This document shows, one piece after another, positions 32,832-43,345 of a DNA stretch of 43,439 bases. The first letter of the stretch is position 1. Each line of letters begins with the position of its first letter. The notes under the pieces were generated by a model that was not told where the DNA came from, did no database searches, and saw nothing but the letters and a program-made list of their open reading frames with translations. A program made the translations under genes and the position numbers. The stretch is from Amycolatopsis jejuensis. Lineage in GTDB: Bacteria; Actinomycetota; Actinomycetes; Mycobacteriales; Pseudonocardiaceae. The stretch spans positions 1-43,439 of the forward strand of contig NZ_JNYZ01000052.1 in the NCBI RefSeq assembly GCF_000717335.1. Direction: 5' to 3'.

Positions 32832-33617
32832 TCAGGCGCGGGTCACGAGTTCCTTCAGCAGCGAGCCCATCCGCGTGGCCGACTGGCGACCCGCTTCGAG
32901 GACCTCCTCGTGGTTCAGCGGTTCGCCGGTCATGCCCGCGGCCAGGTTCGTCACCAGGGACAGGCCGAACACCTCGAGCCCGGCCGCGCGGGCGGCGATG
33001 GCCTCCAGCACGGTCGACATGCCGACCAGGTCCGCGCCGAGCGTGCGCAGCATCCGGATTTCGGCGGGCGTTTCGAAATGCGGCCCGGGAAGCCCGGCGT
33101 ACACGCCTTCTTCGAGCGAACCGTCGATCTCCCTGGCCAGGTCGCGCAGCCGGGTGGCATAGAGGTCGGTGAGGTCGACGAAGTTCGCGCCGACGATCGG
33201 GGAGCGCGCGGTGAGGTTGAGGTGGTCGGAAATCAGCACCGGCTGGCCCACGTTCATGCCCTCGCGCAAGCCGCCGGCCGCGTTGGTGAGCAGCACCGTC
33301 TTCGCGCCCGCCGCGGCGGCCGTGCGCACGTTCTGCACCACCGGGTCGATGCCCTTGCCCTCGTAGTAATGCGTGCGGCCGAGCAGCACCAGCGCACGTT
33401 TGCCGCCGATCTGCAACGACCGCACGGTACCGCCGTGCCCGACCGCGCCGGGCGGCGTGAAGCCCGGCAGCTCGCCGAACGGGATCTCCGTATCGGCGGT
33501 TCCGATCACCTCCGCGGCCGGGCGCCAGCCCGAACCGAGCACCACGGCGATGTCGTGGCGCTCGGCGCCGGTGTGCTCGGCGATGACGGCCGCGGCCGCC
33601 TCCTCCAGGTTGCTCAT
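32832..33617 (-). CDS. Purine nucleoside phosphorylase
   Basis: A trimeric-type PNP of 261 residues that cleaves inosine, guanosine and deoxy forms to base and (deoxy)ribose 1-phosphate. Phosphate-binding elements are VVLGSGWRP and [37 protein letters not shown] and the purine-site [20 protein letters not shown] followed by [10 protein letters not shown] are all present. It corresponds to the gene called deoD/punA in mycobacteria. The ATG overlaps the stop of the upstream membrane gene (ATGA); a minus-strand TACGCT seven bases before the ATG could also give a separate leaderless transcript. It ends next to array B. Confidence 0.95.
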   Translation of the reverse strand: MSNLEEAAAAVIAEHTGAERHDIAVVLGSGWRPAAEVIGTADTEIPFGELPGFTPPGAVGHGGTVRSLQIGGKRALVLLGRTHYYEGKGIDPVVQNVRTAAAAGAKTVLLTNAAGGLREGMNVGQPVLISDHLNLTARSPIVGANFVDLTDLYATRLRDLAREIDGSLEEGVYAGLPGPHFETPAEIRMLRTLGADLVGMSTVLEAIAARAAGLEVFGLSLVTNLAAGMTGEPLNHEEVLEAGRQSATRMGSLLKELVTRA

Positions 33618-34042
33618 GCGCCCGAGCGTATCCGGGCACTGCGTACCGCGAGGAATGCGACCAGCCCGAACGGGGACAGGAAGATCGTCAGCACCAGAAT
33701 CGGGCTGAGCACCCACCACCGGACGCCGTGCGCGCGAGCCTCGAAGAACATCCAGCGGCCGAGGAACAAATCGAACGCGACGAGGTGCGCCCAGATCAGC
33801 GCGGCGCCGTACGGGGTGCTCAGAAATGCTTGCAGCACCCCGAGATCCGGCTGGCTCACCGCCCTCCACAGCTCGCCGAAATGCGGGATGGCGAGCACGA
33901 AGTACCACGCCAGCGGCAGCAGGGGTACCCACCGCGAGGTCATGATCCGGCGGGTCCATCGCCAGCCGGGCAGGAGGATCATCAGCGCCCAGAACGGTAC
34001 GGCGACTGGGAAGGTCCAGGCGAAAACCGTCAGGTCGCTCAC
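33614..34042 (-). CDS. ABA4-like membrane protein (DUF4281)
   Basis: A 142-residue integral membrane protein with four hydrophobic segments. The conserved pattern [20 protein letters not shown], then [18 protein letters not shown] and SPFGLVAFL, is that of the ABA4-like/DUF4281 family, named for a plant protein needed for neoxanthin formation; the bacterial role is unknown. GTG 34042 overlaps the upstream gene (GTGA), and its stop overlaps the PNP start, so it is translationally coupled on both sides. There are no carotenoid genes nearby. Confidence 0.82.
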   Translation of the reverse strand: MSDLTVFAWTFPVAVPFWALMILLPGWRWTRRIMTSRWVPLLPLAWYFVLAIPHFGELWRAVSQPDLGVLQAFLSTPYGAALIWAHLVAFDLFLGRWMFFEARAHGVRWWVLSPILVLTIFLSPFGLVAFLAVRSARIRSGA

Positions 34043-35016
34043 CGGGCTGCCTTCCGGACCGGCATGAAGATCGCTGCCACCGAGGCGGCGGCAATGGCCG
34101 CGACGAGCAGCCCGGCCGCGATCAGCGTCGGAGCGCTCGGGCGGATGAGCGGTTCGCCGCGTTCGGCCTGCCACAGCACGAGGGCGACGAGACCGGCGTA
34201 CCCGGCCGTCGCGGTCCACACGAGACGCGACCGCACCGCGCTGTTCAGCCGCGGCACCCGCGTGGCGAGCACACTGAGGCCGAAAGCCAGCAGCGGCAGC
34301 ACTTGCAGTGCGTGCATCCCCACGAAATGCGGGATCCGCAGGTCGCCGCCGGTGGTGCTCCAGCCGAGCAACGGCAGGCCCGGACCGCCTTCCGCCACGC
34401 CGACGCTGTGCCCGCCGACGAGGTCGGAGTGTCCGGTGGCCGCGATCACGGCTTGCTCCTCCGGCGTCGGCCCGGTCATCAGCGCCCCGAGCCCGGCGCC
34501 GACCATCGACAGCGCCGCGCCGGTCCGCACCGCCCAGTGCACGCCGCGGTCTTCGAGCTTGGTGAACATCAGGAGAACGGTGACCACCAGCGTGGCGACC
34601 CAGATGATCGTCACCATGACGCCCATCGCGCCGAACAGCGCGGCGTCGAGCGGGGTCGCGTTGCCGAAGTGACTCGGCCGTCCGCGGGCCGCCTGCAGGA
34701 GCATCACGGCGTACTCACCGGCGAACAGCACGCTCGCGAGCGTGGTCGCGCCGTTCGCGACGCGGCGGAACCGGGCAGGCAGGAGCGAGACGAGCCAGCT
34801 CCAGGTGAAGAAGTAGAGCCCGCCGGAGATCGCGAATTTGAACAGCTTCGCCCACACCGGCGCGCCGAGCACGGTCCGCCGGTCGGCAAGCAACGCGATG
34901 ATGCACGCGACGGTCGCAACCGCGAGCACGCCCGCGAGCTGCAGGGACGGGCGGTGCCAGGTGCTCAACCGGGCGCCGAGCGGGGGTGCGGCAGGTGGGT
35001 CGAGGGTCGTGGTCAT
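34039..35016 (-). CDS. Polytopic membrane protein, unknown function
   Basis: A 325-residue membrane protein with about eight hydrophobic segments. It starts [20 protein letters not shown], and GGGAGGA-like GGGAGGACCTC immediately before the ATG is a strong ribosome-binding site. A loop between helices carries [20 protein letters not shown], with two His that might bind a cofactor or metal; I do not recognise a characterised family. It is the first gene of the operon with the ABA4-like protein and PNP, and is divergent from a MerR gene that probably controls it. Confidence 0.78.
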   Translation of the reverse strand: MTTTLDPPAAPPLGARLSTWHRPSLQLAGVLAVATVACIIALLADRRTVLGAPVWAKLFKFAISGGLYFFTWSWLVSLLPARFRRVANGATTLASVLFAGEYAVMLLQAARGRPSHFGNATPLDAALFGAMGVMVTIIWVATLVVTVLLMFTKLEDRGVHWAVRTGAALSMVGAGLGALMTGPTPEEQAVIAATGHSDLVGGHSVGVAEGGPGLPLLGWSTTGGDLRIPHFVGMHALQVLPLLAFGLSVLATRVPRLNSAVRSRLVWTATAGYAGLVALVLWQAERGEPLIRPSAPTLIAAGLLVAAIAAASVAAIFMPVRKAAR

Positions 35017-35030
35017 GAGGTCCTCCCAGA

Positions 35031-35073
35031 ATGGATAGTTATGCTCTCCGTTATGGGAAGTTAAGCTATCCAT
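35031..35073. promoter_or_regulatory. Inverted repeat between divergent MerR and membrane-protein genes
   Basis: ATGGATAG (35031-35038) and CTATCCAT (35066-35073) are perfect 8-base arms; GTTATG occurs twice between them. A second small repeat CTGAG/CTCAG lies at 35075-35089. The location suits autoregulated divergent control by the MerR protein, though MerR sites are usually tighter than this, so the arms could be two separate half-sites. Confidence 0.45.
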
Positions 35074-35116
35074 GCTGAGAAGTCCTCAGGGTATTTCCCG
35101 GAAGTAAGGTCGAGAC

Positions 35117-35791
35117 GTGCGGATGGCGGAGCTGAGTGCCGAGTCCGGGATTCCGGTCGCGACGATCAAGTACTACCTGCGGGAAGGGTTGCTCCCGCCC
35201 GGCGAGCGGACGAGCCCCAACCAGGCCAGATACGGCGAAAACCACGTGCAGCGGCTACGGCTGATCCGCGCGATGGTCGAGGTGGGCGGCCTGTCGGTGG
35301 CGACGGTCCGAGACGTGGTCGCCGCGGTGGATGCACACCAGCCGACGCACAAGGCGCTGGGCATCGCGCAACGAGCGCTCACCGGGTTGGCCGCGGACGT
35401 CCCGCCGGACGATCGGGAATGGGCGCTCGAGGTGGTGACGGAGCTGGCCCGCAAACACGGCTGGCAGTTCGGCCCGAACCACCCGGTGGCGCCTGCCCTG
35501 GTCGGCACGTTGTGCACGATCCGCGCACTCGGCCACGTGAAACTGCTGGACGGGATCGGGGATTACGCCGATCTGGCCGACCAGGTGGCGCAGGTTGATC
35601 TGGACACGCTGGACGCACTGCCGTCAGTGGATCGGATCGTGGAGGCGGCAGTGGTGGGGACGGTGCTGGGGGATCGGTTGTTCGAGGGGTTGCGGAGGCT
35701 TGCGCAGGGCGCGGAATCTGCGCGGCGTTATCCCGCTGGGTTGGATCGGCCGGAACTGTCGCGGGGGGAGCACCCCGAAGCTGGATTGTGA
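35117..35791 (+). CDS. MerR-family transcriptional regulator
   Basis: A 224-residue MerR-type protein: winged helix at the N-terminus (RMAELSAESGIPVATIKYYL, then REGLLPPGERTSPNQARYGE) and a larger effector domain (about residues 90-210) without metal-binding cysteines. GTG start, with TAAGGT ending six bases before it, suggests a leaderless mRNA. It is divergent from the membrane-protein/PNP operon. Its last ten codons (RGEHPEAGL and stop) are formed by a dispersed intergenic repeat, so the native C-terminus may have been replaced. Confidence 0.88.
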   Translation: MRMAELSAESGIPVATIKYYLREGLLPPGERTSPNQARYGENHVQRLRLIRAMVEVGGLSVATVRDVVAAVDAHQPTHKALGIAQRALTGLAADVPPDDREWALEVVTELARKHGWQFGPNHPVAPALVGTLCTIRALGHVKLLDGIGDYADLADQVAQVDLDTLDALPSVDRIVEAAVVGTVLGDRLFEGLRRLAQGAESARRYPAGLDRPELSRGEHPEAGL

Positions 35792-35811
35792 CGTGTTTCG
35801 GATCGGGGTGC
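35755..35811. repeat. Dispersed GCACCCCGA element, short form
   Basis: Contains GAGCACCCCGAAGCTGGATT followed by GTGAC joined directly to GTGTTTCGGATCGGGGTGC. The 9-base arms GCACCCCGA (35770-35778) and TCGGGGTGC (35803-35811) could form a terminator between the convergent MerR and kinase genes. It lacks the 56-bp hairpin module of the copy at 7638-7753. Similarity to that copy continues rightwards (CAGGGCGGGGGCTGG) to the kinase stop. Confidence 0.78.
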
Positions 35812-35855
35812 AGGGCGGGGGCTGGGTGCCCGGTCCGGTGGGTGGGGCCGTGCGG

Positions 35856-38165
35856 CTAGGGGATGGTGGGGAAGCGCAGGGTGGGTTCGATCTGGCCGAA
35901 TGTTGCCGCGGCAGTGTCTTCTTGTTCGGCCGGGACGGTGAGCGAGAGCAGCCACAGGTCTTTGCCCGACGGTTTGATCAAAGCGAACGTCGCACGGGTG
36001 ATTCCCGATTGCGTGTGGTCCCGGGAGTGCTCCAGGGTGCGGTACGCGACTTCGGTGCCATAGCTCGTGGGCGTTTCCGGGCGGGCGATGGTGAAAGAAT
36101 CCTGTGACGACGATTGTCGTAGCGCGTCCAGTTGATCGCCTGCGGAATGGTCTGTCGCGAAGTTCGGGAACCGTTCCAAGCGCAGCGACTGGCGGCCGTC
36201 CGGGGAGATGTACTGCACCACCGAAGAAGTGCCGAACGTCGACTTCCTCGACGCGACGAACTGCTGCCAGCCCTCCGGCACGGAGAGGGTGTATCCACTC
36301 TCCCGCGAGACGTTCGCCGTCGGGCTTGCGTTTCCCGTCTGGCTGACCAGTTTCAGTGGCGCCTGAGGGTCGGCCGCGCCGCCGAGGGTGGCCAGGATCC
36401 CCGCTGCCGAGCCCGTCGGCGGTAGCAGTGGCTGCCCGCTCACCACGCGCGCCAGAGCAAAACCACCCGCCCCCGCAACGGCGAACACCAGCACCGCGGC
36501 GATCGTCAGCACCGCTGTCGCTTTGCCACTGCGTCGGGCCGGTGCCGGGGGTGGTAGGGGTGGTGGTGGCGGACCTGGCATGGGCAGCGGCGGTCCGGCG
36601 GTCCTTGCGGTTCCGCCGGTTCCGCCTGGTCCGGCGAACCCTGCTTGACCCGCGTGTCCTGCTTGACCCGCAGGTCCTGCTTGCCCGGCAAACCCGCCGG
36701 GCGCGCCCGCTCCGGCAGCCCCGGTGAACGCGGCGGCCCCGGCTGCTGCACCGAACCCACCTGACCCGGCCCCACCAGCCCCGGGCCCACCGGCGGCAGC
36801 GAACCCACCCGATCCGGAGCCTCCACCGGGCCCGCCGGACGCAGCGAACCCACCTGATCCAGCAGCCCCGCCCGATCCAGCAGCCCCACCAGACCCGGCA
36901 GCTCCACCAGCGGCGCCGAACCCACCCGATCCCGAGCCCCCACCCGATCCGCCGGTTCCGCCGGTTCCGCCAGGCGTAGCGAACCCGCCAGAACCGGTAC
37001 CTCCCGATCCCGCGAACCCGCCCGTCCCGGTCGATCCGGCGAATCCACCGGCTCCGGCAAACCCGCCGAACCCGGCCCCACCCGGCGCCGCGGGCCCACC
37101 GAAGGACCCCGTCCCACCGGAGCGGTTCATGAACGGCAACGGACCAGGATCGGCGGCCAGCGGGGTGGACTCGTCGGAAGGCTCGGGGGCCGGGGCGACC
37201 GTCTTGACCACCTGGGTGTCCGTGGCATCAAGATGCGCGGCCGTCTTCTTGCCGTCCGGAGTACGGAACAGGTGCGGCCCGAACAGGTCCAGCGCGGCTT
37301 TCCCCTGCATCGGATACAGCCGGTGGCGTACCTCGCGCAGGGAGATCCGCTTTTCCGGCTCCTTCTTCATCAGCGCAGTGATCACGTCAGACAGCGGGCC
37401 CGGCTTCGGGCGCGGCACCTTGCCGTTGACGACCTTGCCGACGGTCTCCAGCGGGTCACCGTCGGCGTCGTACGGCGGGGCGCCTTCGACTGCGGCGAAC
37501 AGCGTCGCGCCGAGGCCCCACAGGTCTGCGTTCGCGGTGACCGCGCCGCCCGAGGCGACTTCCGGCGAGATGTACGCGGGCGAACCGAGCATGATCCCGG
37601 TACGCGTCATGGTGGCTTCCGAGACGTTGCGCGCGATGCCGAAGTCGGTGAGCTTGATCCGGCCGTCGGCGGCGACGAGCACGTTGCCCGGCTTCACGTC
37701 ACGGTGGGTGATGCCTGCCTCGTGCGCGGCTTCGAGCGCGGCCGCCACCGCGATGCCGACTGCTGCTGCCTGTTCGACCCTCAGCGGGCCGTGGTCCCGC
37801 AGGATGTGCGCCAGGCTGCGCGAGGGCAGCAGCTCCATCACCACGAACGGCTCGTCGTGCTCGCGGGCGACGTCGTGCAGAATGATCACGTTCGGATGTG
37901 ACAGCACGGCGATCGCCCGCGCCTCGCGCAGCGTGCGTTCTCGCAGCTCATCCGCCTGCGCCGCCGGGATGCCCGGCGGCACCTTCATCTCCTTGACCGC
38001 CACCGGGCGGTGCAGGAACTCGTCGTAGGCCGACCACACGGTGCCCATCGACCCCGCGCCGAGCACGGAGCGCAGGCGGTATCGCCCGGCGACCACGCGC
38101 TGGCCGCCTGCCGACCCCGCACTGCCCGGGCCGGTGCTGTCCTGCCCACTGTTTTCCGACGACAC
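35856..38165 (-). CDS. Transmembrane Ser/Thr protein kinase with collagen-like linker
   Basis: A kinase of about 769 residues. The Hanks kinase domain (about 28-290) has the Gly-loop LGAGSMGTVW, catalytic K58 (VAVKEM), HRDVKPGN, DFG (LTDFGIAR) and SPAYISPEV. From about 350 to 530 is a Gly/Ala-rich stretch with GGFAG and GSGG repeats and a collagen-like GQAGPAGQAGHAGQAGFAGP, then a Pro-rich segment, one membrane helix (about 545-570) and an extracellular domain (SGYTLSVPEGWQQFV to the end) with no PASTA repeats. The kinase acts in the cytoplasm and may sense through the outer domain. GTG 38165 follows AAGGGG; an ATG at 38183 would add six residues. Confidence 0.9.
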   Translation of the reverse strand: MSSENSGQDSTGPGSAGSAGGQRVVAGRYRLRSVLGAGSMGTVWSAYDEFLHRPVAVKEMKVPPGIPAAQADELRERTLREARAIAVLSHPNVIILHDVAREHDEPFVVMELLPSRSLAHILRDHGPLRVEQAAAVGIAVAAALEAAHEAGITHRDVKPGNVLVAADGRIKLTDFGIARNVSEATMTRTGIMLGSPAYISPEVASGGAVTANADLWGLGATLFAAVEGAPPYDADGDPLETVGKVVNGKVPRPKPGPLSDVITALMKKEPEKRISLREVRHRLYPMQGKAALDLFGPHLFRTPDGKKTAAHLDATDTQVVKTVAPAPEPSDESTPLAADPGPLPFMNRSGGTGSFGGPAAPGGAGFGGFAGAGGFAGSTGTGGFAGSGGTGSGGFATPGGTGGTGGSGGGSGSGGFGAAGGAAGSGGAAGSGGAAGSGGFAASGGPGGGSGSGGFAAAGGPGAGGAGSGGFGAAAGAAAFTGAAGAGAPGGFAGQAGPAGQAGHAGQAGFAGPGGTGGTARTAGPPLPMPGPPPPPLPPPAPARRSGKATAVLTIAAVLVFAVAGAGGFALARVVSGQPLLPPTGSAAGILATLGGAADPQAPLKLVSQTGNASPTANVSRESGYTLSVPEGWQQFVASRKSTFGTSSVVQYISPDGRQSLRLERFPNFATDHSAGDQLDALRQSSSQDSFTIARPETPTSYGTEVAYRTLEHSRDHTQSGITRATFALIKPSGKDLWLLSLTVPAEQEDTAAATFGQIEPTLRFPTIP

Positions 38166-38288
38166 CCCTTGATTGTGGCGCAAGGCACCGACAGTCTTCG
38201 ACCCAGTGCCGCCTCGCGGCTATCACCCGTACGGGGGGCGAGCAGAGTCACAGGTGCAGCTAGTGGCGTGCCTCTACCATCACTGGGT

Positions 38289-40154
38289 ATGACGAACGTG
38301 GCTGGTCCGGAGTCGGTACCGCACTCCGAGCCCGGGCTCGCGCTCGCCGCGGAGTTCCCCGCCGCGGATCGCGCCCGGTGGCAGGAGCTGGTGGCGGGGG
38401 TGCTGCGCAAGAGCGGCCGCCTCCCGGAGGACTTCCCGGGTGCGCCGGAGAGCAAGCTCGTCTCGCGTACGTACGACGGGATCGAGATCCAGCCGCTGTA
38501 CACCGCCGAAGACGCTTCGGGCGACCTCGGCTTCCCTGGGCTGCCGCCGTTCGTACGCGGCGCGCGGGCGGAAGGCGTCGTCGAGACCGGGTGGGACGTC
38601 CGGGTGCGCCACGGTGGCTCCGACGCGCGCGCGGTCAACACAGCGATCCTCGCCGACCTCGAAGGTGGCGCCTCCTCGGTGTGGCTACGGCTCGGCGAAG
38701 GCGCGTTGCCGATCTCCGCGCTCGCAGATGCATTGAACGAGGTGTACGTCGGCCTCGCGCCAGTGGTGCTCGAAGCGGGCGTCGAGTACGAAGCCGCCGC
38801 TCAGGCGCTCCTCGACCTCTTCGCCGAGCGCGAGGTCCCGGCCAGCGAAGCCGTCGGCACGCTGGGGGCCGACCCGATCGGCACTACCGCGCGTACAGGC
38901 CACGCTCTCCCGCTGGGCCCAGCAGCAGCGCTGGCCGCGCAGGTTGCCGCGAAGTACCCGAAGGTGCGTACGGTCGTCGCCGACGGACTGCCGTTCCACG
39001 AAGCAGGCGGTTCGGACGCGCAGGAACTCGGCGCCACGGTTGCGTCAGGTGTCGCGTACCTGCGCGCGCTCACCGAAGCCGGTCTCGACGTCGCTGCCGC
39101 GGCTGCCCAGATCGAATTCCGCCTGGCCGCGAGCGCGGACCAGTTCCTCACCATCGCGAAGTTCCGCGCCGCTCGCCGCCTGTGGGACCGGGTGCTCGAC
39201 GTTTCCGGCGCGCCCGCCGAGGCACGCGGCATGCATCAGCACGCGGTCACGTCGCCGTCGATGCTGTCCCAGCGCGACCCGTGGGTGAACATGCTGCGGA
39301 CCACCGTCGCGTGCTTCGCGGCGGGCGTCGGCGGCGCGGACGCCGTCACCGTGCTTCCGTTCGACGCGGCAATCGGCCAGCCGGACGCGTTTTCCGCACG
39401 GATTGCCCGTAATACCAACGCAATCCTCATCGAAGAGTCCAAACTGGGCAGTGTGATCGACCCGGCAGGTGGCTCCTGGTACGTCGAGAAGCTCACCGAC
39501 GAGCTGGCCGAAACCGCGTGGCGCGAGTTTACCGCGATCGAGGCGGCGGGTGGCATCGAGGCCGAGCTCGCGTCCGGTGCACTGGCCGAACGGCTGGCGC
39601 AGACCTGGGAAAAGCGCGCGAACCGGCTGGCCACGCGACGGGATCCGCTGACCGGCGTGAGCGAGTTCCCGAATCTGGCCGAGAAACCGGTCGTCCGCGA
39701 ACCTGCCCCGTCCACTGTGGAGGGTGGGCTGCCGCGGCACCGGTACGCCGAGGCGTACGAGAAGCTGCGTGACGCGTCCGACGCCTACCTGGCCGAACAC
39801 GGCGAGCGGCCGAAGGTCTTCCTGGCCACGCTCGGCCCGGTAGCCGCGCACACCGCGCGGGCCGGGTTCGCGGCGAACCTGCTGCAAGCGGGTGGAATCG
39901 AGCCGGTCAACCCGGGTGCGACGGACGATCTGCCGGGCGCTTTCCGGGAGAGCGGCGCGAAAGTCGCCTGCCTGTGCGGTACCGACGCGGCGTACGAGGA
40001 GCAGGCTGAGTCCGTCGCGGCGTCGCTCGGCGCGCAAAACGTGCTGCTCGCGGGCAAGGGAACGTACGATGGGGTCAGCGGCAATTTGTACGCCGGGTGC
40101 GACGCGCTCGAAGTCCTGACCAGCCTCCATGCACAGCTGGGAGTGTCCGCATGA
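38289..40154 (+). CDS. mutA: Methylmalonyl-CoA mutase, small (beta) subunit
   Basis: The 621-residue non-catalytic subunit of adenosylcobalamin-dependent methylmalonyl-CoA mutase. It has the mutase barrel ([60 protein letters not shown]) and a Rossmann-like C-terminus, but the cobalamin DxHxxG motif is missing there ([20 protein letters not shown]), as is normal for this subunit. The ATG lies eight bases after TACCAT, suggesting a leaderless or very short leader. It overlaps mutB by 4 bp (ATGA), giving matched synthesis of the heterodimer. Confidence 0.95.
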   Translation: MTNVAGPESVPHSEPGLALAAEFPAADRARWQELVAGVLRKSGRLPEDFPGAPESKLVSRTYDGIEIQPLYTAEDASGDLGFPGLPPFVRGARAEGVVETGWDVRVRHGGSDARAVNTAILADLEGGASSVWLRLGEGALPISALADALNEVYVGLAPVVLEAGVEYEAAAQALLDLFAEREVPASEAVGTLGADPIGTTARTGHALPLGPAAALAAQVAAKYPKVRTVVADGLPFHEAGGSDAQELGATVASGVAYLRALTEAGLDVAAAAAQIEFRLAASADQFLTIAKFRAARRLWDRVLDVSGAPAEARGMHQHAVTSPSMLSQRDPWVNMLRTTVACFAAGVGGADAVTVLPFDAAIGQPDAFSARIARNTNAILIEESKLGSVIDPAGGSWYVEKLTDELAETAWREFTAIEAAGGIEAELASGALAERLAQTWEKRANRLATRRDPLTGVSEFPNLAEKPVVREPAPSTVEGGLPRHRYAEAYEKLRDASDAYLAEHGERPKVFLATLGPVAAHTARAGFAANLLQAGGIEPVNPGATDDLPGAFRESGAKVACLCGTDAAYEEQAESVAASLGAQNVLLAGKGTYDGVSGNLYAGCDALEVLTSLHAQLGVSA

Positions 40155-42319
40155 GCATCCCGAACTTCGCCGATATCCCGCTCGGCACGCCGGAACCGGG
40201 CGACCGCGCGGCGTGGGCGCAGGCCGTGCAGGACGCCACCGGCAAGGGCCCGGACGCGCTGGCCTGGGAAACACCCGAGGGTATCGGCGTGAAACCGGTG
40301 TACACCGCCGCCGATCTGTCCGATGTGGACTTCCTGGGCACGTACCCGGGCATCGCGCCGTACTTGCGCGGGCCGTACCCCACGATGTACGTGAACCAGC
40401 CCTGGACCATCCGCCAATACGCCGGGTTCTCCACCGCCGAAGAGTCGAACGCCTTCTACCGGCGCAACCTTGCGGCCGGGCAGAAGGGCCTGTCGGTCGC
40501 GTTCGACCTGGCGACACACCGCGGGTACGACTCCGACCACCCGCGCGTGTCCGGCGACGTCGGTATGGCGGGCGTGGCGATCGACTCGATCTACGACATG
40601 CGCCAGCTCTTCGATGGCATCCCGCTGGACCAGATGTCGGTGTCGATGACGATGAACGGCGCGGTGCTGCCGGTGCTGGCGCTGTACGTGGTCGCGGCCG
40701 AGGAGCAGGGGGTGAAGCCGGAGCAGCTCGCGGGGACGATCCAGAACGACATCCTCAAGGAGTTCATGGTCCGCAACACCTACATCTACCCGCCGCAGCC
40801 GTCGATGCGGATCATCTCCGACATCTTCGCGTTCACCTCGCAGCACATGCCGAAGTACAACTCCATCTCGATCTCCGGTTACCACATGCAGGAAGCCGGG
40901 GCGACGGCCGACCTGGAGCTCGCGTACACGCTTGCGGACGGCGTCGAGTACATCCGCGCGGGCGTCGAAGCCGGGCTGGACGTGGACAAGTTCGCGCCAC
41001 GGCTGTCATTCTTCTGGGCCATCGGCATGAACTTCTTCATGGAGGTCGCGAAGCTGCGTGCGGCGCGGCTGTTGTGGGCGAAGCTGGTGAAGCAGTTCGA
41101 TCCGAAGTCTTCGAAGTCGCTGTCGCTGCGTACGCACTCTCAGACGTCAGGTTGGTCTCTCACCGCGCAGGACGTCTTCAACAACGTCACGCGCACCTGC
41201 GTCGAGGCGATGGCGGCCACGCAGGGGCACACGCAGTCGTTGCACACCAACGCTCTCGACGAAGCGCTGGCGCTGCCCACCGACTTCTCCGCACGCATCG
41301 CACGTAACACGCAGCTGTTGCTGCAGCAGGAATCCGGCACCACGCGCGTCATTGACCCGTGGGGCGGTAGCGCCTTCGTCGAGAAGCTCACGTACGACCT
41401 TGCGCGCAAGGCGTGGGCGCACATCACTGAGGTCGAGGGCGCGGGCGGTATGGCGCGCGCGATCGACGAAGGCATCCCGAAGCTGCGTATCGAGGAAGCT
41501 GCCGCGCGTACGCAGGCGCGCATCGACTCGGGACGACAGCCGGTCATCGGCGTGAACAAGTACCAGGTCACCGACGATGAGCAGATTGACGTGCTGAAGG
41601 TCGACAACGCGGGCGTACGCGCGCAGCAGCTGGACAAGCTGCGACGGCTGCGCGAAGAGCGCGACGCGCAGGCGACCGACGACGCGTTGCGCCGGCTCAG
41701 CGAAGGCGCGCAGAACGACGGCAACCTGCTCGCGCTGGCCATCGACGCCGCGCGCGCGAAGGCGACGGTCGGCGAGATCTCCGACGCGCTCGAGAAGATC
41801 TGGGGCCGCCACTCCGGCCAGATCCGCACGATCTCCGGCGTGTACCGGGAAGAGGTGGGGAAGTCGGACAACGTCGAAAAGGCCCGTGAGCTGGTCGAGA
41901 AGTTCGCCGAGGGCGAGGGACGACGGCCGCGCATCCTGGTCGCGAAGATGGGCCAGGACGGCCACGACCGCGGCCAGAAGGTGATCGCGACCGGGTTCGC
42001 CGACCTGGGCTTCGACGTCGACGTCGGCCCGCTGTTCTCCACCCCGGCCGAGGTCGCGCGGCAGGCGTCGGAGGCGGACGTGCACGTGATCGGAGTGTCG
42101 TCGCTGGCCGCCGGGCACCTGTCGCTGGTGCCCGCGCTCCGGCACGAGCTGGCCGAACTGGGCCGGGAGGACATCATGGTCGTCGTCGGCGGCGTGATCC
42201 CGCCGCAGGACTACCCCGAGCTGCGCGAAGCAGGCGCGGCGGCGATCTTCGGGCCGGGCACGGTGCTCGCGGACGCCGCGATCGACCTGCTCGAGCAGCT
42301 GGCCGCGCAGGAGTCCTGA
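40151..42319 (+). CDS. mutB: Methylmalonyl-CoA mutase, large (alpha) subunit
   Basis: The 722-residue catalytic subunit, which interconverts (R)-methylmalonyl-CoA and succinyl-CoA in propionate and branched-chain amino acid metabolism and supplies methylmalonyl-CoA to polyketide synthesis. The substrate barrel includes [20 protein letters not shown] and [20 protein letters not shown]. The C-terminal domain has the base-off cobalamin motif DGHDRG with H605 as the axial ligand, and [20 protein letters not shown]. The ATG overlaps the mutA stop. The meaB gene follows three bases after its stop. Confidence 0.97.
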   Translation: MSIPNFADIPLGTPEPGDRAAWAQAVQDATGKGPDALAWETPEGIGVKPVYTAADLSDVDFLGTYPGIAPYLRGPYPTMYVNQPWTIRQYAGFSTAEESNAFYRRNLAAGQKGLSVAFDLATHRGYDSDHPRVSGDVGMAGVAIDSIYDMRQLFDGIPLDQMSVSMTMNGAVLPVLALYVVAAEEQGVKPEQLAGTIQNDILKEFMVRNTYIYPPQPSMRIISDIFAFTSQHMPKYNSISISGYHMQEAGATADLELAYTLADGVEYIRAGVEAGLDVDKFAPRLSFFWAIGMNFFMEVAKLRAARLLWAKLVKQFDPKSSKSLSLRTHSQTSGWSLTAQDVFNNVTRTCVEAMAATQGHTQSLHTNALDEALALPTDFSARIARNTQLLLQQESGTTRVIDPWGGSAFVEKLTYDLARKAWAHITEVEGAGGMARAIDEGIPKLRIEEAAARTQARIDSGRQPVIGVNKYQVTDDEQIDVLKVDNAGVRAQQLDKLRRLREERDAQATDDALRRLSEGAQNDGNLLALAIDAARAKATVGEISDALEKIWGRHSGQIRTISGVYREEVGKSDNVEKARELVEKFAEGEGRRPRILVAKMGQDGHDRGQKVIATGFADLGFDVDVGPLFSTPAEVARQASEADVHVIGVSSLAAGHLSLVPALRHELAELGREDIMVVVGGVIPPQDYPELREAGAAAIFGPGTVLADAAIDLLEQLAAQES

Positions 42320-42322
42320 ACC

Positions 42323-43309
42323 TTGCCGCGGCGGATCGACGTCGGCGACTACGCGAAGGGCGTGCTCGCCGGCAACCGGGGGACCCTGTCCAAGGCCATC
42401 ACGCTGGTCGAGTCGCATCGTGCGGACCATCGGCGGCAGGCCCAGGAGCTGCTGGTCGAGCTGCTGCCGCACGCCGGCGGGGCGAAACGGGTCGGGATCA
42501 CCGGCGTACCCGGAGTCGGTAAGTCGACATTCATCGACCAGCTGGGCACGGACCTGACGGCGGCCGGGCACCGGGTCGCGGTGCTGGCGGTGGACCCGTC
42601 GTCCACGCGCACCGGCGGCTCGATCCTCGGCGACAAGACCCGGATGGCACGGCTCGCGGTGGACCCGCACGCGTTCATCCGCCCGTCGCCGACGTCGGGC
42701 ACGCTCGGCGGCGTCGCCCGCGCCACCCGCGAGACGATCGTGCTGATGGAGGCCGCGGGCTTCGACGTGGTGCTGGTGGAGACGGTCGGGGTCGGGCAGT
42801 CCGAGGTGACCGTGGCGAACATGGTCGACTGCTTCCTCTTCCTGACCTTGGCCCGCACCGGCGACCAGCTGCAGGGCATCAAGAAGGGCGTGCTGGAGCT
42901 CGCTGACGTGATCGCGGTGAACAAGGCCGACGGTCCGTTCGAGCGGGACGCCAAGCGGGCGGCGCGAGAGCTGCAGGGTGCGCTGCGGATGATCTACGGC
43001 CGGGATGCGTTGTGGGTGCCGCCGGTGCTGACCTGCAGCGGGCTGGAGGGGCGGGGGCTCGACGAGGTGTGGGCGGCGGTTGGCCGGCATCGGGAGGTGC
43101 TGGGTGAGTCGGGGGAGCTGGCCGAGCGGCGGAAGCGGCAGCAGGTGGAGTGGACCTGGGCGATGGTCCGGGAGCAGTTGCTCGACCGGTTGATCGGGCA
43201 TCCCGGGGTTCGGGGGGAGGTCGCCGAGGTGGAGAGGGCGGTTCGGGAGGGGGAGTTGACGGCTACGTTGGGGGCGCAGCGGATTTTGGACGCGTTCTCG
43301 TCCTCGTGA
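42323..43309 (+). CDS. meaB: Methylmalonyl-CoA mutase-associated GTPase
   Basis: A 328-residue G3E-family GTPase (MeaB/ArgK) that protects the mutase and gates adenosylcobalamin loading. Walker A is GVPGVGKST at residues 61-69; the Mg-binding and base-recognition elements [30 protein letters not shown] and VNKADG follow. The C-terminal helices ([20 protein letters not shown]) form the dimerisation arm. TTG is the only upstream start in frame and lies three bases after the mutB stop, so translation is coupled. It ends the operon; a dispersed repeat and a long hairpin follow. Confidence 0.95.
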   Translation: MPRRIDVGDYAKGVLAGNRGTLSKAITLVESHRADHRRQAQELLVELLPHAGGAKRVGITGVPGVGKSTFIDQLGTDLTAAGHRVAVLAVDPSSTRTGGSILGDKTRMARLAVDPHAFIRPSPTSGTLGGVARATRETIVLMEAAGFDVVLVETVGVGQSEVTVANMVDCFLFLTLARTGDQLQGIKKGVLELADVIAVNKADGPFERDAKRAARELQGALRMIYGRDALWVPPVLTCSGLEGRGLDEVWAAVGRHREVLGESGELAERRKRQQVEWTWAMVREQLLDRLIGHPGVRGEVAEVERAVREGELTATLGAQRILDAFSSS

Positions 43310-43345
43310 GCTGTTGTCCGTCGCGGTGGGTGGGGGGCTGGGAAC

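Noticed and set aside
32536..33162. Open frames through array B giving PNATLVACDA or MPHWLHVTH repeats
   Set aside because: These are readings of the palindromic array fused to antisense frames of the glycosyltransferase or PNP genes; no ribosome-binding site or codon pattern supports translation.
36724..38028. Pro-rich 434-codon open frame opposite the kinase
   Set aside because: The proline repeats are the reverse complement of the Gly-rich linker codons of the kinase; the kinase motifs are clear on the other strand.
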